A program made the position numbers and the translations under genes. Shown one piece after another: positions 22,078-24,255 of a stretch of DNA of 24,255 nt. The notes beneath the pieces are model-generated. The model had not been told where the DNA came from. It searched no databases and saw nothing but the letters and a program-made list of their open reading frames with translations. Source of the stretch: Bdellovibrio sp. (GTDB lineage: Bacteria; Bdellovibrionota; Bdellovibrionia; Bdellovibrionales; Bdellovibrionaceae). Each line of letters starts with the position of its first letter. Position 1 is the first letter of the stretch. The stretch is from the NCBI GenBank assembly GCA_003176075.1, contig PSRN01000015.1, positions 1-24,255 on the forward strand, in the 5' to 3' direction.

Positions 22078-22542
22078 CTACTTGGAAAGATCCCGTTTAG
22101 CACGCGTGTAGTATTGGGGAATGCCAGCGGCACGCGATTCTTTTCCTTTGGCGTCTTTTACGGAAATTCCTGTTTCGGTAAGTACGTCGTGGGAAATGGA
22201 GAGGCGGCTGATAACCTCGGAAAATTCATTTCCGCTGGGATAAACAAACTTCACCTTGTTGTCAGGCAAGAAATGATAAGAAAACTCCGCCTTTTGCGCT
22301 CCCGCTTTTTGCAGCGATTCACAGCGCAGATCGCTGTATTCATCGCAACTAAAAGTCCCCCGGTAAGTTCCTCGGTCATTTGTGAAATCAAAGGCGCATA
22401 ACGAACTGGCTGGCGAAGAATTCGGACGGCAGTAACCCTTCCAAGTGCCTTGTAGTTCGTGAACCGTCACTTCAGCGAAACTGACGGCAGTCAACGATAC
22501 GACAAGTGCAGAAAAACCGAAAAATGCATAGATCGACTTCAT
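22078..22542 (-). CDS. small secreted protein of unknown function
   Basis: 154 residues with a clear signal peptide (MKSIYAFFGFSALVVSLTAVSFA, cut before EVT). The mature part has four cysteines (GYCRP, LCAFDF, FSCDEY, RCESL), suggesting two disulfides, and reads as a beta-rich lipocalin- or ligand-binding-like domain (LQGTWKGYC, GTYRGTFSC). ATG 22542 has AGGAGG five bases upstream, so translation is strong. It ends 10 bases from O3 of the hip operators. No family recognised. Confidence 0.8.
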   Translation of the reverse strand: MKSIYAFFGFSALVVSLTAVSFAEVTVHELQGTWKGYCRPNSSPASSLCAFDFTNDRGTYRGTFSCDEYSDLRCESLQKAGAQKAEFSYHFLPDNKVKFVYPSGNEFSEVISRLSISHDVLTETGISVKDAKGKESRAAGIPQYYTRAKRDLSK

Positions 22543-22646
22543 GCGAACCTCCTGGGCAAAGATTGGTATTGCAGTACGGCCTCTATGTCATCCTGAGTGT
22601 CAGCGCGGCAACATGGAGCGATTACCAAATTGTAATCTTTCGCCGA

Positions 22647-24209
22647 TCACTTCACCGCTTTGGGCTTGAGAAGCTTCATCGCCTTCAGATAGTTGTAGGC
22701 TTCATAGACCTCGTAATCCTCGGCTAGAAGCTTGTCCTTGCTCGACTTGGGCTCGTTCTTCTTGAAATCCTCTTTCCACCAAGCTCCTGTACCCTTCCCT
22801 CGACCACTGCCGGAGGACGCACCTTTTCCTTTTGCATCCTTTGATTCTTTTGAGTCCTTGGAATCTTTGGAATCCTTGGAATCCTTTTCGCTTTCATGGG
22901 TCTCGCGCAGCAGCCTTTCTTTCTCTTTTTCCTTCTCCTTATCTTTTTCCTTTTCTTTTTCCTTTTCGCCCAAGAGGTGCCCAGCCATATCCTTTTCGCG
23001 CGACGCTTGCTTTTTGACGATGGCTTTATGAAAGGCCTCGTTATCGACCTCGTCGAGTTCCACATCAGGGGTGATCCCCTCGGCCTGAATGGATTTTCCG
23101 CTGGGAGTGTAGTACCGGGCAATCGTCAGCTTGAGGCCGGAGCCGTCGCCCAGCTTGATCACGTGCTGGACCGAGCCCTTGCCGAAGCTTTTTTGCCCCA
23201 TCACGATGGCCCGCTGGTTGTCCTGAAGCGCGCCGGCGACAATCTCACTGGCGCTCGCTGAATATTCGTTCATCAAAAGGATGATCGGGTAATCGGTGTT
23301 CTTGCCACGCTTCGAGGCGTTGACAACTTCCTTGTTGCTTGCGTCCCGGCCCATGGTGGAAACAATGATTCCATCTTTTAAGAATGTGTCACTGACCTTG
23401 ATGGCTTGATCGAGGAGCCCCCCCGGATTGCGGCGCAGATCCAGGATCAACCCGCGAAGAGGCATCTTAGCATTGAGGTCGCCCAGCGCCGTATCGAGGT
23501 CCTTCGCGGTGTTTTCAATAAAACTCGTCAACCGGATGTAGGCGTAGCCGTCCTCGAGATCCGTTGTCTTGACAGACTTGATCTTCACATTCCCGCGAAC
23601 AATCTTAATGTCACGAGGATCGTCTTCGCCATCGCGCACGACGGTCAGCACGGTTTTCGAACCGCGTTTACCGCGCATGAGTTGCGAAGCTTCCACCAGG
23701 CTCAGGCCCTTGGTGGAAGTTCCGTCCACTGCGATCACTTTATCCCCGGGTTTGATTCCAGCCTCCCACGCCGGCGTGTCCTCGATGGGCGAAATGATGG
23801 TCAAGATGCCATTTTGAATCGAAATCTCAATGCCGAGACCGCCGAATTCTCCCGATGTTTCAGACTCGAAATCCTTGAAAAGGTCAGGCGGCATAAAGCT
23901 GGTGTGGGGATCCAATTCACGAAGCATTCCCTTGATCGCCCCATAGATCAACTTGTGAACGTCCACGGGCTCGACGTAATACTGCTGCACCAAATTCAAA
24001 ACCTTGGTGAAGTTTTGCAAATCCGCGTAACGGTCCTGGGCATAAGCGCGAAGCAAGTCCCACTGGAAATAGGTCGAACCCACTCCCAATCCGAGGCCGA
24101 TCACAAAAATCAAAGTGGAATTGTGAAGCCATTTTCCCATTTTCGGAAGCCATTTCCGCTGCAATCCCACTGACGATTCAGTGGGCTTCTCGGTTGTCGC
24201 TGACTTCAT
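22647..24209 (-). CDS. ctpA: carboxyl-terminal processing protease, S41 family
   Basis: 520 residues. An N-terminal membrane anchor (STLIFVIGLGLGVGSTY, about 31-47) is followed by a helical region, a PDZ domain (about 120-205: GGLGIEISIQNGILTIISP ... AGIKPGDKVIAVDG) and the S41 catalytic domain. The Ser-Lys-Gln set is in place: Ser319 in YSASASEI, Lys344 and Gln348 in FGKGSVQ, with the 25-residue spacing known for Prc and CtpB. Residues about 415-475 are a microsatellite-derived, highly charged stretch (E-K-E-K runs, then S-K-D repeats). It is located in the periplasm and degrades or trims envelope proteins. ATG 24209 has AGGAG immediately upstream. Confidence 0.93.
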   Translation of the reverse strand: MKSATTEKPTESSVGLQRKWLPKMGKWLHNSTLIFVIGLGLGVGSTYFQWDLLRAYAQDRYADLQNFTKVLNLVQQYYVEPVDVHKLIYGAIKGMLRELDPHTSFMPPDLFKDFESETSGEFGGLGIEISIQNGILTIISPIEDTPAWEAGIKPGDKVIAVDGTSTKGLSLVEASQLMRGKRGSKTVLTVVRDGEDDPRDIKIVRGNVKIKSVKTTDLEDGYAYIRLTSFIENTAKDLDTALGDLNAKMPLRGLILDLRRNPGGLLDQAIKVSDTFLKDGIIVSTMGRDASNKEVVNASKRGKNTDYPIILLMNEYSASASEIVAGALQDNQRAIVMGQKSFGKGSVQHVIKLGDGSGLKLTIARYYTPSGKSIQAEGITPDVELDEVDNEAFHKAIVKKQASREKDMAGHLLGEKEKEKEKDKEKEKEKERLLRETHESEKDSKDSKDSKDSKESKDAKGKGASSGSGRGKGTGAWWKEDFKKNEPKSSKDKLLAEDYEVYEAYNYLKAMKLLKPKAVK

Positions 24210-24255
24210 ATCTCCTGCCTTTCATCCATGATTTCGGGTCCATGCTTTCCGAAAA
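24178..24255 (-). CDS. 3' end of an upstream gene, possibly an M23/EnvC-like peptidase
   Basis: A minus-strand frame open to the window edge ends at TGA 24180-24178, overlapping the ctpA start by 32 bases. It reads FSESMDPKSWMKGRR and then a short tail. The D-P-x-x-W segment resembles the end of EnvC-like murein hydrolase activators, which commonly lie next to ctpA. Only 25 residues are visible, so this rests on context and one motif. Confidence 0.4.
   Translation of the reverse strand, partial: FSESMDPKSWMKGRRYEVSDNREAH

Noticed and set aside
22620..22637. GATTAC/GTAATC inverted repeat after ctpA
   Set aside because: Six-base arms without a T tract in the direction of ctpA; too weak for a terminator call.
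1..24255. tRNA, rRNA, CRISPR or integrase genes
   Set aside because: I looked for cloverleaf-like segments, repeat-spacer arrays and integrase motifs and saw none; a tRNA search program would be the decisive check.

Overview
The window looks like chromosomal DNA from a Gram-negative, proteobacteria-like organism. The gene set best suits a member of the Bdellovibrionota or a related deltaproteobacterial-type lineage: paired ArsA-like ATPases, the ATP-grasp proteobacterial form of glutamate-cysteine ligase, many exported proteins of unknown function, a penicillin-insensitive murein endopeptidase and a CtpA protease. That placement is an inference from gene content; no rRNA or other decisive marker is present.

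Layout. (1) 136-5096, plus strand: leucyl aminopeptidase, then argC-argJ-argB, a tightly packed arginine-synthesis run (acetylated cyclic route). (2) 5026-11683, minus strand: an accessory stretch of exported or unknown proteins, one complete HI1419/HI1420-type toxin-antitoxin pair, one broken pair whose toxin is reduced to 21 codons, a gene interrupted by an in-frame stop, an alpha/beta hydrolase, and degenerate copies of the 3' end of gshA. (3) 16229-11776, minus strand: a four-gene operon with overlapping joints (ArsA-like ATPase, second ArsA-like ATPase, TPR lipoprotein, gshA). (4) 16388-18929, plus strand: trigger factor and an exported c-type cytochrome. (5) 20179-18926 mepA, 21957-20429 a tripartite hipB-hipS-hipT kinase toxin system with three phased operators, 22542-22078 a small exported protein, and 24209-22647 ctpA with the tail of an upstream, probably M23/EnvC-like, gene at the edge.

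The strongest unexplained signal is a family of small palindromic repeats between 8.2 and 20.4 kb: about seven copies in short (27-28 bp) and long (58 bp) forms. Several lie inside protein-coding genes without breaking the frame (an internally duplicated unknown protein, an ArsA-like ATPase, GshA). One long copy contains a short copy nested inside it and abuts the hipT stop codon, and another sits in the trigger factor leader. They behave like the protein-coding palindromic elements known from Rickettsia, but I do not recognise this sequence family.

A second signal is shared by all three toxin-antitoxin loci: a promoter overlapped by a palindromic operator, with the predicted transcription start at or within about 3 nt of the first start codon, so their mRNAs look leaderless.
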